Positions 1-8,823 of a stretch of DNA of 64,000 nt are shown here, piece after piece; the stretch's first letter is position 1; the number at the start of each line of letters is the position of its first letter. Origin of the DNA: Algibacter miyuki (GTDB taxonomy: Bacteria > Bacteroidota > Bacteroidia > Flavobacteriales > Flavobacteriaceae); NCBI RefSeq assembly GCF_042427745.1, contig NZ_JBHMFA010000006.1, one strand, 5' to 3'. Made by a program: the position numbers and the translations under genes. The notes beneath the pieces are model-generated. The model had not been told where the DNA came from, did not search any database, and saw only the letters and a list, made by a program, of their open reading frames with translations.

Positions 1-2
1 AT

Positions 3-1817
3 ATGAAAGAGGATTTAATCGTGCCTTTAGACAATAATTTATCAGAAGAAGCAGAAGCTATAAAAGAAGCTTTTAACGTTTCAGAAAAAACAAAAACACC
101 TGTTGAAACGCCAATACAAGCGCCTTTAGAAAAAGTAATGGAACCGGTGCAAACTAAAACAGAAAAACCACCTGTTGAAGCCGCTACCACTCTTGAAGTT
201 AAAATTGCTGAAGAAGAAGATGTTGATGAAGATTTAGAAATGAAAGTGGTTGAATCTCAGGAAGAAGTTTCGGAAACTGATAATTTAGCTAACAAACTTG
301 TTGAAGATTTCGGACAGTTCGACCCAACATTAGAACTTGGAAAATATCAATTTCCGCCTCTAGATTTGTTAAAACAATATGATACGGGTGGCATCACTAT
401 TAATCAAGAAGAATTAGAGGAAAATAAAAATAAAATTGTTGCCACTTTAAACAACTATAAAATTGGAATTTCTAGTATAAAAGCGACTATTGGTCCAACG
501 GTAACGCTTTATGAAATTGTACCCGAAGCTGGTGTGCGTATTTCTAAAATTAAAAATTTAGAAGATGATATAGCTCTTTCTTTAGCCGCATTAGGTATTC
601 GTATTATAGCTCCAATTCCTGGTAAAGGTACTATTGGTATTGAGGTGCCAAACAAAAACTCAACCATCGTTTCTATGCGATCGGTTATCGCTTCCAAGAA
701 ATTTCAAACTTCAGAAATGCATTTGCCTATTGCTTTAGGTAAAACCATTAGTAATGAAACCTTTGTGGTTGATTTAGCTAAAATGCCTCACTTGCTTATG
801 GCTGGTGCTACCGGGCAAGGTAAATCGGTTGGTTTAAATGCTGTTTTAACTTCATTACTTTATAAAAAACACCCTGCGGAAGTTAAGTTTGTTTTAGTCG
901 ATCCTAAAAAAGTAGAGCTAACACTTTTCAATAAAATTGAACGTCATTATTTAGCAAAACTTCCAGACGACGGCGATGCTATTATTACCGATAATACTAA
1001 AGTGATCCATACACTAAACTCATTATGTATAGAAATGGATAACCGTTACGAAATGCTGAAAAATGCACTTTGTAGAAATATCGCAGAATACAACGTTAAG
1101 TTTAAAGCTAGAAAACTAAACCCTAATGATGGGCATCAATATTTACCTTACATCGTTTTGGTGGTTGATGAGTTTGCCGATTTAATTATGACTGCTGGTA
1201 AAGAAGTTGAAACACCTGTAGCCCGTTTAGCGCAATTAGCACGTGCCATTGGTATTCACTTAATTATTGCTACGCAACGCCCTAGTGTAAATGTTATTAC
1301 GGGTATTATTAAAGCAAATTTCCCGGCGCGTATTGCCTTTAGAGTATCTAGTAAAATTGATTCACGTACTATTTTAGATGCCGGTGGAGCCGACCAGCTT
1401 ATTGGTCGTGGAGACATGCTTTATACACAAGGAAATGACATGATTAGAATACAATGTGCCTTTGTAGATACGCCAGAAGTTGAAAAAATAGTAGATTTTA
1501 TTGGTGCGCAAAAGGCTTATCCTGAGGCTTATTTATTACCAGAATTTGTTGGTGAAGAAAGTGGCACAAGTCTTGATATAGATATATCCGATAGAGATAA
1601 ACTCTTTAAAGATGCGGCTATTGTTATTGTAACGGCACAGCAAGGATCGGCATCGTTATTACAACGGAAATTGAAATTAGGTTACAACCGCGCAGGTCGA
1701 ATTATCGATCAATTAGAAGCCGCTGGTATTGTAGGCCCTTTTGAAGGTAGTAAAGCCAGACAAGTATTAGTGACCGATTTAATAGCTTTAGATCAGCATT
1801 TAGAAAATGAAATATAA
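3..1817 (+). CDS. ftsK: DNA translocase FtsK/SpoIIIE, C-terminal part (5' end outside window)
   Basis: ATP-driven DNA pump that moves chromosome termini through the division septum. The 604 visible residues start with an acidic, low-complexity linker (about 1-110), followed by the alpha/beta motor. The Walker A motif GATGQGKS is near residue 270, and the Walker B stretch YIVLVVDEFADL near 383. The winged-helix gamma domain, which reads polar chromosome sequences, is about 538-604. The N-terminal membrane segments of FtsK are missing, and the frame is open to the window edge, so the Met at position 3 is probably internal. It is followed at once by lolA-like and lptF/G genes in the same direction, a common flavobacterial order. 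The identification is secure; the true start is not visible. Confidence 0.95.
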   Translation: MKEDLIVPLDNNLSEEAEAIKEAFNVSEKTKTPVETPIQAPLEKVMEPVQTKTEKPPVEAATTLEVKIAEEEDVDEDLEMKVVESQEEVSETDNLANKLVEDFGQFDPTLELGKYQFPPLDLLKQYDTGGITINQEELEENKNKIVATLNNYKIGISSIKATIGPTVTLYEIVPEAGVRISKIKNLEDDIALSLAALGIRIIAPIPGKGTIGIEVPNKNSTIVSMRSVIASKKFQTSEMHLPIALGKTISNETFVVDLAKMPHLLMAGATGQGKSVGLNAVLTSLLYKKHPAEVKFVLVDPKKVELTLFNKIERHYLAKLPDDGDAIITDNTKVIHTLNSLCIEMDNRYEMLKNALCRNIAEYNVKFKARKLNPNDGHQYLPYIVLVVDEFADLIMTAGKEVETPVARLAQLARAIGIHLIIATQRPSVNVITGIIKANFPARIAFRVSSKIDSRTILDAGGADQLIGRGDMLYTQGNDMIRIQCAFVDTPEVEKIVDFIGAQKAYPEAYLLPEFVGEESGTSLDIDISDRDKLFKDAAIVIVTAQQGSASLLQRKLKLGYNRAGRIIDQLEAAGIVGPFEGSKARQVLVTDLIALDQHLENEI

Positions 1818-1830
1818 TTTAAAAATGAAC

Positions 1831-2466
1831 ATGAAGAAAATTATTGCACTTTTATTAATTACCCTTTCGTTTAACGCTTTTGCACAAAACAAAGGAAAAG
1901 CATTACTGAATGAAGTTTCTCAAAAAGTAAAAAGCTACAGTAACATTTCCATAGATTTTAGGTATGTATTAGAAAATACAGCCGAAGACTTAAAACAAGT
2001 AACCAAAGGCGACGTGGTTTTACAAGGTGAAAAATACAAATTAAATATCCTTGGTATCACCCGTTTATACGATGGAAAAACCATGTATAGCATTAGCCCA
2101 GAAGATGAAGAAGTGACTATTTCTTCGGAAGATGGTAGTGATAGTGACGCTATTACACCAAGTAAAATGTTATCATTTTATGAAGAAGGCTACACTTACG
2201 CCTTAGATATTGAACAAAATATGAATGGTAGAAAAATTCAGTACGTGAAATTAACACCTATTGACTCTTCTTCTGAAATTAAAACCATTTTATTAGGTAT
2301 CGATGCGCAAACAAAAAACATTTATAACCTGATACAAATCGGTAAAAACGATACAAAAACAACACTTACCGTAAATTCTTTTAAAACAAACGAGACTTTA
2401 TCAAAAACCTTATTTACCTTTGATGCTAATAAGTATCAAGATTATTACATCAATAAATTAGACTAG
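1831..2466 (+). CDS. lolA: LolA-like outer membrane lipoprotein carrier protein
   Basis: Predicted periplasmic chaperone that carries lipoproteins to the outer membrane. The protein begins with a clear signal peptide (MKKIIALLLITLSFNAFAQ) and continues as a beta-rich domain of about 190 residues of the LolA/DUF1571-like fold, with the typical early segment on forming a 'fully bound' lipid (SNISIDFRYV) and the block GDVVLQGEKYKL. In-frame ATGs also exist at 1807 (overlapping the ftsK stop) and 1825; 1831 is preferred because it gives the cleanest signal peptide. It lies between ftsK and the LptF/G permease in one apparent operon, which supports an envelope role. The family assignment is by overall pattern; sequence conservation in this family is low. 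Confidence 0.8.
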   Translation: MKKIIALLLITLSFNAFAQNKGKALLNEVSQKVKSYSNISIDFRYVLENTAEDLKQVTKGDVVLQGEKYKLNILGITRLYDGKTMYSISPEDEEVTISSEDGSDSDAITPSKMLSFYEEGYTYALDIEQNMNGRKIQYVKLTPIDSSSEIKTILLGIDAQTKNIYNLIQIGKNDTKTTLTVNSFKTNETLSKTLFTFDANKYQDYYINKLD

Positions 2467-2473
2467 GTTTCCT

Positions 2474-4441
2474 TTGAAAATATTAGACCGTTACATATTA
2501 ACCACATACCTCAAAACTTTTTTCAGCGTGTTTATCATACTCATGCTGATTTTTGTTTTACAAACTATTTGGCTTTACATCAAAGAGCTTGCAGGTAAAG
2601 ACTTAAACATCGTTATTATTGCTAAGTTTTTGGTGTATTTTATGCCTAAGCTTATACCTTTAGTTTTACCGCTTACTATTTTATTGTCGTCTATTATGGT
2701 GTTTGGTAGTTTTGCTGAAAACTATGAGTTTGCAGCCATGAAGTCTACAGGTATTTCATTGCAACGTGCTATGTCTGGCTTAAGCGTATTTATTATCGGA
2801 CTTGGTATTGTTACCTTTTTCTTTGCTAATAACGTGATTCCTTGGGCCGAAATAAACTCATACAACCTTCGGAAAAATATAGCCAAAATGAAACCAGCAG
2901 CCTTTATCGCCGAAGGCCAGTTTAACCAAATGGGCGAAGGTTTCAACATTAAAGTTGAAAAGAAAACGGGCGAAACGGGACAATATTTAGAAGATGTTAC
3001 CATACACAAGCAGTCTGGAAAAAGTAAAAATAAATACAGTACTATTGTTTCTGAAACTGGAGAACTAGTTTCTAATGCGAATAGTGACGTTTTAAAATTG
3101 GTATTATACAACGGGTATTATTATGATGATAACCCTAGTGATAATAGAAAAAATATAAAAAAGGCCTTTGTTAAAAGTGCTTTTACCAAATACATTATCA
3201 ATATTGATTTGTCCGATTTCAACAAAGTAGATCTTGATGAACAATCGCAAACCGATAAATACAGCATGCTTGATGTTGTAGATTTAAACACCGCCATGGA
3301 CTCCTTAGTGGTAAAACAACAAAAAGAATATCAAGGTGTTGCCAAAAACTTAGTGTCTCGCTCTAGTATTAATAACGTATTCCGAAATATTAAAACAAAT
3401 AAAATTCCGGATACTATATACACAGGCCCGCTATTAGATACTTTTGAAACTCAAAAGAAGCTGGAACTTATAGATCTTACACTTAAAGCAGCTACAAGTG
3501 CAAAACAAACTTTAAGTCAAAAAATTAATACTTATAACATTGCCAAATCAAACTTTAACCGACACGTTATTTCGTTTCATGAAAAATTTGCGCTCGGCAT
3601 TGCTTGTATTATCCTCTTCTTCGTTGGAGCTCCATTAGGTGCGTTAATTAGAAAAGGAGGTATTGGCCTTCCAATGGTTATAGCTATTTTAATATTCCTA
3701 TCGTATCACTTTATAGGTATTTTCGCTGTAAACTCGGCAAAAACAGGAAACTTCAATCCCGTTTTAGCCAGTTGGTTTTCAACCTTAATCATGTTGCCAT
3801 TAGGTGTGTTTTTAACCAAACGTGCCACGGCTGATAAAGGTTTAGTTGACATGGGGAGCCTTATTGCCCCATTAAAGAAAATTTTTAAAATAAAAGAGAA
3901 GGATGAATCAAGCTATAAGTTTTTAGAGGCTTATAAACAGCATGACCTTATTGATGTTATAAAAAATTACGACACCTTAGGTCACGATGAAAATACCCGC
4001 TTTGAAGCTTTAAACCTTTTAAAACTCCGTGGACAAAGTATTGAAGAATTACAACAAGGCGGATTAGACATCGATGCTAGTTATAATAAATCGGAACAAA
4101 TACATAAGGACTATAAGGATCATGCCAAATTTGCCATTTTCCTATACAGTATCGGTGCAGTTTTACTTCTGCTTTTCTTTGTATTTAAAAACAACAAATT
4201 ACCATCCGTAGCTTCGGCTTCCATTCAATTAAGTTTGGTGTCCTTTGCCTTATTCATTGTGTATTACATTAAATCAATTATAAATATTATTGCTTTTTAT
4301 AAGCATATTGATAACCCTGCAAAACGTCCTAATTGGGTTTTACTCATTATAGGTTTACCGCTTTACATGATCGCTTATCCCCTATTAAACGTTAACATAA
4401 ACGAAGATTTAAAACGTAATTGTTTAAAGTCTTTAAAATAA
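2474..4441 (+). CDS. LptF/LptG family permease (YjgP/YjgQ)
   Basis: Inner-membrane subunit of the LPS export ABC transporter. It starts at a TTG codon; the resulting N-terminus MKILDRYILTTYLKTFF is the family's conserved start. Three membrane helices lie in about residues 13-118, a long periplasmic region spans about 120-365, and three more helices lie in about 370-445. The protein continues for some 200 residues beyond the usual LptF/G end, with a soluble stretch and further hydrophobic segments near 552-572, 580-605 and 625-645. It is 7 bp downstream of the lolA-like gene and 15 bp upstream of ribB. LptF versus LptG cannot be decided here. Confidence 0.88.
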   Translation: MKILDRYILTTYLKTFFSVFIILMLIFVLQTIWLYIKELAGKDLNIVIIAKFLVYFMPKLIPLVLPLTILLSSIMVFGSFAENYEFAAMKSTGISLQRAMSGLSVFIIGLGIVTFFFANNVIPWAEINSYNLRKNIAKMKPAAFIAEGQFNQMGEGFNIKVEKKTGETGQYLEDVTIHKQSGKSKNKYSTIVSETGELVSNANSDVLKLVLYNGYYYDDNPSDNRKNIKKAFVKSAFTKYIINIDLSDFNKVDLDEQSQTDKYSMLDVVDLNTAMDSLVVKQQKEYQGVAKNLVSRSSINNVFRNIKTNKIPDTIYTGPLLDTFETQKKLELIDLTLKAATSAKQTLSQKINTYNIAKSNFNRHVISFHEKFALGIACIILFFVGAPLGALIRKGGIGLPMVIAILIFLSYHFIGIFAVNSAKTGNFNPVLASWFSTLIMLPLGVFLTKRATADKGLVDMGSLIAPLKKIFKIKEKDESSYKFLEAYKQHDLIDVIKNYDTLGHDENTRFEALNLLKLRGQSIEELQQGGLDIDASYNKSEQIHKDYKDHAKFAIFLYSIGAVLLLLFFVFKNNKLPSVASASIQLSLVSFALFIVYYIKSIINIIAFYKHIDNPAKRPNWVLLIIGLPLYMIAYPLLNVNINEDLKRNCLKSLK

Positions 4442-4456
4442 CAATATCATTTTATT

Positions 4457-5617
4457 ATGATTTCAGAAACCATGAACACACCATCTACCGATAACATAAA
4501 ATTAAACACCATTCATGATGCCATAGAAGACATTAGAAATGGAAAAGTCATCATTGTAGTCGATGATGAAAACAGAGAAAATGAGGGAGACTTTTTAGCT
4601 GCGGCTGATAAAGTAACTCCGGAAATAATAAACTTTATGGCCACCCATGGTCGTGGTTTAATTTGTGCACCATTAACAGAAACACGTTGTAAAGAACTTG
4701 ATTTAAGTATGATGGTACGCAACAACACAGACCCAATGGAAACCGCATTTACGGTATCTGTAGATTTACGTGGAAAGGGTGTAACTACCGGGATTTCGGC
4801 AGCAGACCGCTCTAAAACGGTTAAAGCCTTAATCGATCCAGATACTAAACCTCATGATTTAGCTCGACCAGGACACATTTTCCCTTTAGTCGCTAAAGAA
4901 GGTGGTGTTTTAAGACGTACCGGACATACCGAAGCTGCCATTGATTTTGCTCGATTAGCAGGTTTAGAACCCGCTGGTTTTATTGTAGAAATCATGAACG
5001 AAGATGGTACCATGGCACGTTTACCAGAACTGTTTGAAATTGCTAAAAAATTCGATATAAAAATTGTTTCTATTGAAGATTTAGTGGCTTACAGAATGCA
5101 ACACGACTCTTTAATTGAGAAAAAAGAAGACTTTGAAATTGAAACTCGCTTTGGAAGTTATAGGTTAAGAGCATACAAGCAAACAACTAATAATCAAACA
5201 CATATAGCGTTAACAAAAGGAACATGGTCTAACGATGAAGCGGTGCCTACTAGAATAAATTCAAGCCTTATTAATAATGATATTTTAGGGACACTAACCA
5301 ACAATGTAGATGCGCAGTTAGAGAATATGTTTAACGCGATAAACAAAGCAGGTAAAGGCACTATTATATTTATCAATCAAGAATCTCAGTCGATGAATAT
5401 TTTAAGTCGATTAGCCTTTTTGAAAGAAAATCAAAATGGTAAGTCTGTTACTAAGGCACCAAAAATAAACATGGACAACCGCGATTTTGGAATTGGTGCT
5501 CAAATATTACACGATTTAAATATCCATAAGTTACGTTTAATTTCTAACACCGAACAAACCAAACGTGTGGGATTAATTGGTTATGGTTTAGAAATTGTGG
5601 ATTACATGAATTACTAA
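4457..5617 (+). CDS. ribB: 3,4-dihydroxy-2-butanone-4-phosphate synthase with degenerate GTP cyclohydrolase II domain
   Basis: Riboflavin biosynthesis: converts ribulose 5-phosphate to the four-carbon precursor. The N-terminal half has the DHBP synthase signatures DDENRENEGDF, THGRGLICAPL and RTGHTEAAIDFARLAGL. From about residue 215 the protein is homologous to GTP cyclohydrolase II, but the zinc-binding cysteines are gone: the region that should read like SECLTGD...RCDCG reads SSLINNDILGTLTNN. So the second domain can hardly bind zinc or open GTP, and a separate ribA is expected elsewhere. The gene ends the ftsK-lolA-lptF/G-ribB run, and a perfect palindromic terminator follows. An alternative start at 4472 removes five residues. 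Confidence 0.9.
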   Translation: MISETMNTPSTDNIKLNTIHDAIEDIRNGKVIIVVDDENRENEGDFLAAADKVTPEIINFMATHGRGLICAPLTETRCKELDLSMMVRNNTDPMETAFTVSVDLRGKGVTTGISAADRSKTVKALIDPDTKPHDLARPGHIFPLVAKEGGVLRRTGHTEAAIDFARLAGLEPAGFIVEIMNEDGTMARLPELFEIAKKFDIKIVSIEDLVAYRMQHDSLIEKKEDFEIETRFGSYRLRAYKQTTNNQTHIALTKGTWSNDEAVPTRINSSLINNDILGTLTNNVDAQLENMFNAINKAGKGTIIFINQESQSMNILSRLAFLKENQNGKSVTKAPKINMDNRDFGIGAQILHDLNIHKLRLISNTEQTKRVGLIGYGLEIVDYMNY

Positions 5618-5640
5618 TAAAACTTCAATAACTTGAAATA

Positions 5641-5678
5641 AAAAAAGGCTCTAAATTTTAAAATTTAGAGCCTTTTTT
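5641..5678. terminator. Bidirectional intrinsic terminator
   Basis: A perfect 38-bp palindrome with arms reading AAAAAAGGCTCTAAATTTT, flanked by A-tract on one side and T-tract on the other. It lies between the convergent ribB and DegT genes and can terminate both. Confidence 0.9.
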
Positions 5679-5698
5679 AAGTTTTATATATTTTACTA

Positions 5699-6892
5699 CT
5701 ACAAAACGCTTTTAATAAGCTTAGTCATGTTTTCGGCTCGTGCTTTAACTTCGGCTTCTGTCCAAGATAGTTTTATTAAACAAGATATATTTCTACCAAT
5801 ATAATGATCTGATTTGTCGAAGGTTTTAGTTTGAAGATATTCTAAACCTGTTTTTACTTCTTCGGAAATAGGAAACAACGATTTTAATTTTTTTAAATGA
5901 TCCCATTTGCGAATGTAGTGCCAGTTGTTGTCAAAATAATTCCAACAGGCATCTACTCCACCGTTTTTAAAAGCTTCAATGACTTTTCTTGAAGTTTCTA
6001 AATCTGGCATAAAAAAGTTTAAAAAGGCACAGCTTTCTACACCACCTTCGGGAACAGTTCTAAACTCCACCTCTGGAATTTCGGACAACGCCTCACGTAA
6101 TATATCGAAATTTCTCTTTTGAATGCTTAAAAACTCTGGTAAGCGTTTTACTTGTGCTAAACCTACGGCAGCATGCAATTCTGAAATTCTAAAGTTATAT
6201 CCTAAAAACGGATGGGTTTCTGCTCCACGATCGTTTCCAACATGGTCATGACCATGATCGCTATAATGGTCGGCGTTGGTGTAATAGGTTTCGTTGTTAG
6301 TAATTACAGCACCACCTTCTCCACAGGTAATTGTTTTTACAAAATCGAATGAGAAACATCCTAAGTCGCCTACGCTCCCTAATGGTATACCGTTAAAAGT
6401 ACCTCCAATAGCTTGACAGGCATCTTCCACTATTAACAGGTTATGTTTTTCAGCGATTGCTTTAAGTGTCGTCATGTTTGCCATACTTCCGCACATTTGC
6501 ACCACCATTATAGCTTTTGTTTTTGGCGTAATGGCCGCTTCTACAGCTTCGGGGTTTAAACCTAAAGTGTCATCTATATCGGCTAAAACAGGAATCGCAC
6601 CTAGCATCATTATGGCTTCAAAACTGGCTACAAAAGTGAAGGTTGGCATAATCACTTCATCGCCTGCACCCACACCAGCTGAAGCTAAAGCTACAGATAC
6701 GGCAGCGGTTCCGCTAGACACAAGTTGTACGTGTTTGGATTGAAATGTGGTTGCTAATTCGGCTTCTAAGGCTTTGGCTTTCCAGTGTCCGTTACGCATT
6801 CCGTCGAAACCGTAGCGCATTAAAACGCCACTGTCTAACACATCGTTTACTTCTTGTTTTTCTAATTCTCCAAATAATTCGAATCCTGGCAT
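5699..6892 (-). CDS. DegT/DnrJ/EryC1/StrS family PLP-dependent aminotransferase
   Basis: Sugar-aminotransferase family enzyme (fold type I, 397 aa, normal length). The PLP lysine lies in CFSFDFVKTITCGEGGAV, and the upstream cofactor-binding block EDACQAIGG is present, as is the substrate-loop stretch GYNFRISELHAAVGL. Members aminate nucleotide-linked keto-sugars or related substrates; nothing nearby (no sugar nucleotide or LPS gene cluster) tells which one. It is convergent with ribB and stands alone, with the folded element 6934-7034 upstream. Family assignment is certain, substrate unknown. Confidence 0.88.
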   Translation of the reverse strand: MPGFELFGELEKQEVNDVLDSGVLMRYGFDGMRNGHWKAKALEAELATTFQSKHVQLVSSGTAAVSVALASAGVGAGDEVIMPTFTFVASFEAIMMLGAIPVLADIDDTLGLNPEAVEAAITPKTKAIMVVQMCGSMANMTTLKAIAEKHNLLIVEDACQAIGGTFNGIPLGSVGDLGCFSFDFVKTITCGEGGAVITNNETYYTNADHYSDHGHDHVGNDRGAETHPFLGYNFRISELHAAVGLAQVKRLPEFLSIQKRNFDILREALSEIPEVEFRTVPEGGVESCAFLNFFMPDLETSRKVIEAFKNGGVDACWNYFDNNWHYIRKWDHLKKLKSLFPISEEVKTGLEYLQTKTFDKSDHYIGRNISCLIKLSWTEAEVKARAENMTKLIKSVL

Positions 6893-6933
6893 AATGTTGT
6901 TGTTTTATATATTTTTAATTGCGGACGAAACTC

Positions 6934-7034
6934 GCGTTAGGGATTGAACGGCTTGTTTGAGCTCTTTTTGTGTTGTTGCACTTATGCAACACAAAAAAGC
7001 GAGTAGTGAAAGCCCGACCCTTTTCGGGTAACGC
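6934..7034. repeat. Folded intergenic element, nested inverted repeats
   Basis: A 101-bp segment closed by GCGTTA (6934-6939) pairing with TAACGC (7029-7034). Inside is a long A/T hairpin in which TTTTTGTGTT-GTTGCA pairs with TGCAACACAAAAA across a CTTA loop, with one 3-base bulge, and a smaller CCCGA/TCGGG hairpin. From memory, similar elements with the words 'gcgttagggattgaa' and 'aaagcccgaccc' recur in intergenic DNA of flavobacteria, but this cannot be verified here and no second copy is in the window. It sits between the DegT and nitroreductase genes, both on the minus strand. Confidence 0.6.
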
Positions 7035-7043
7035 CCATATGTT

Positions 7044-7673
7044 TTATAGTTCTATAATGGTTTCATTTATTGGTTTTCTTACTTTTTTTAGGGTGGCGAA
7101 AAAATCGTTATCTGCGCGGAAACCTACGGGTAAAAGTAAAACGGATTTTAGTCCTTTTTGTTTTAATTGTAGGGTTTCGTCGAATTTTTCGGGAAGAAAA
7201 CCTTCCATTGGGCAGGCGTCTATGCCTTCAATCGCGCAAACTGTCATGAGGTTACCGAGGGCGATGTATGCTTGGTTTTTTGACCATTGTTGGCGTTGTT
7301 CGATAGTTTTTACATCCATCATGCCGACAAGTTGCTCGCGGTATGGTTTAAGAATAGTTTCGGGGGTGTTTCTAATGGTTTTTATGTTGTTGTAATATTC
7401 AGTAACGTCGCTTGCCTCGATGTTGTCTTGGATACAAATGACTAGTAAATGTGAGGCTTCTACCACTTGTTTTTGATTGAAAGCGTATGGCACCAATGAT
7501 TCGCGTATGGTTTTATTTTCGACAATTACAAGACTTAAAGTTTGTAACCCAAAAGATGTCGCCGTTAGATTAAAGGCTTCTTTTAATGTGTTTAATTGGG
7601 GTTTTGAGAGTGTTTTGCTGGTGTTGAATGCTTTGGTTGCATAACGCCATTGTAACTGTTGTATGATGTCCAT
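7044..7673 (-). CDS. Nitroreductase family protein (FMN-dependent NAD(P)H oxidoreductase)
   Basis: Flavin enzyme of the NfsB/FRase type, 209 aa, usual length. The N-terminus has the FMN-phosphate-binding pattern LQWRYATKAFN. The mid-part shows the family features SFGLQTLSLVIVEN and the glycine-rich C-terminal segment ACPMEGFLPEKF, where FMN and the dimer partner are contacted. Substrate is unknown; such enzymes reduce quinones or nitro compounds, or dihydropteridine in some cases. A consensus -10-like box (7697-7704) lies 24 bp upstream of the start, giving a short leader. Confidence 0.88.
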   Translation of the reverse strand: MDIIQQLQWRYATKAFNTSKTLSKPQLNTLKEAFNLTATSFGLQTLSLVIVENKTIRESLVPYAFNQKQVVEASHLLVICIQDNIEASDVTEYYNNIKTIRNTPETILKPYREQLVGMMDVKTIEQRQQWSKNQAYIALGNLMTVCAIEGIDACPMEGFLPEKFDETLQLKQKGLKSVLLLPVGFRADNDFFATLKKVRKPINETIIEL

Positions 7674-7696
7674 TTAATTTTTACTTATTTGCTTTG

Positions 7697-7704
7697 CAAA
7701 AGTA
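7697..7704 (-). promoter_or_regulatory. Predicted -7 box of the nitroreductase promoter
   Basis: CAAAAGTA on the plus strand reads TACTTTTG on the minus strand, a perfect match to the Bacteroidetes -7 consensus TAnnTTTG. It is 24 bp before the start codon. No clear -33 TTG was found. Confidence 0.5.
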
Positions 7705-7886
7705 AGGTTTTAAATTATTGTTTTTTTTGTATTGATTGGTAAATTTTACCGAGCCCAGACTCCAGGGAAAATTTTTTATAATATTTATTTATCTGTTTTA
7801 AACCTACAAATCAATAGGTTATAAATTAGTTTGAAAATTATTCTGAAAAAAGTTAAAAATAATTTTTTTACATCGAAAAAGGATAC

Positions 7887-7894
7887 TATATTTG
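7887..7894 (+). promoter_or_regulatory. Predicted -7 box of the tRNA-Ser promoter
   Basis: TATATTTG matches TAnnTTTG and lies 38 bp upstream of the mature tRNA 5' end, in an otherwise very AT-rich stretch. The -33 element is not obvious. Confidence 0.5.
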
Positions 7895-7931
7895 CACCCG
7901 CATTCAGGCAATAAACCTGATGAGCACTCAA

Positions 7932-8016
7932 GGAGAATTGGCAGAGTGGTCGAATGCGGCAGTCTTGAAAACTGTTGAGGGTCACACCTCCGGGGGTTCG
8001 AATCCCTCATTCTCCG
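7932..8016 (+). tRNA. tRNA-Ser (anticodon UGA)
   Basis: Class II tRNA. The acceptor stem GGAGAAT (7932-7938) pairs with ATTCTCC (8009-8015), with G8016 as discriminator. The anticodon stem GCAGT/ACTGT encloses the loop CTTGAAA, with TGA at 7966-7968. A long variable arm follows, as expected for serine, then the T-arm GGGGGTTCGAATCCC. CCA is not encoded. It reads UCA codons. It marks the left edge of the catabolic region. Confidence 0.96.
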
Positions 8017-8042
8017 CTTAGAGATTAAAAAGTCTCACTAAA

Positions 8043-8074
8043 AGCTCGTAAACATTATGTTTATGGGCTTTTTT
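8043..8074 (+). terminator. Terminator after tRNA-Ser
   Basis: AGCTCGTAAACA pairs with TGTTTATGGGCT through a 3-nt loop (12 pairs, two of them G-U), followed by six T. It lies 27 bp after the tRNA. Confidence 0.85.
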
Positions 8075-8823
8075 AATTTTACTCCATATCAAATAAAATC
8101 ATATTATATCAAATAAAAGGAGCTGCATTCGGTGGGTAAAATTTAAATATAAATCGCGCACCGAACTCATTATTAAACACTAGAAAACAACCACTTACAT
8201 GTTTTTTGTGTTTAAATATTTTGTATCTTTAAAGAGGATACAAACTACGCCTTTTGACATCAAAGGATATTAACTAATATATTTTAATCTAATAATTCTT
8301 CAGAATAATAAAAATCATAAGTTTAATACTGCTATTAAAGCAGATAATTGAAAGAATCGAGATTAAATCTAATATTCCTTAAGGAAAGAAATCATTATTA
8401 TACTTCTCTCTTCTATTAAATACTTTTTAATCGAGTAATTGACAGTTTGAATGTTTAACCGTTAAAATTTTATGTTACTTATCCTTGACAAAAGATATGT
8501 ATTCCATATAAATTGTGGGTTAGAGTATATGTTCAAATTCTTACAATAAAAAGGTTAACACTAATATTATAGAAAAAATCATTGTTACGAAAATTCCATG
8601 ACAGACGTCTAAATAACATCTTAAAATATGGGCTGTTTCTCTATCAAACCTTTTTTAACGTGATTCACTCAAAATAGTAGCAAAAAAGGCCATTAAATAT
8701 ACAAAACAAAGTAAGATTATATTTATCTGTAGACTTTAAACCACCAAACATGTTATATAAATTACCAGTATAAAACCTATTTTAACCTGTAGCTAAAGTA
8801 CAAGACAACATTATTCTTTTTTT
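8075..8823. other. 749 bp without a recognisable gene
   Basis: Very AT-rich DNA between the tRNA-Ser terminator and the galM stop. No frame on either strand gives a protein-like translation of useful length. The only structure noticed is a weak 7-bp inverted repeat (TTCGGTG at 8128-8134 and CACCGAA at 8159-8165). Confidence 0.6.

Noticed and set aside
6970..7395. Plus-strand open frame opposite the nitroreductase
   Set aside because: Antisense shadow of a clear conserved gene; the translation has no family features.
7785..8010. Short minus-strand open frames across the tRNA-Ser region
   Set aside because: They are the reverse complement of the tRNA gene and its leader; the tRNA fold explains the sequence.
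8128..8165. Inverted repeat TTCGGTG/CACCGAA as a possible regulatory site
   Set aside because: Only 7-bp arms with a 24-bp gap and no gene start nearby; chance is likely.
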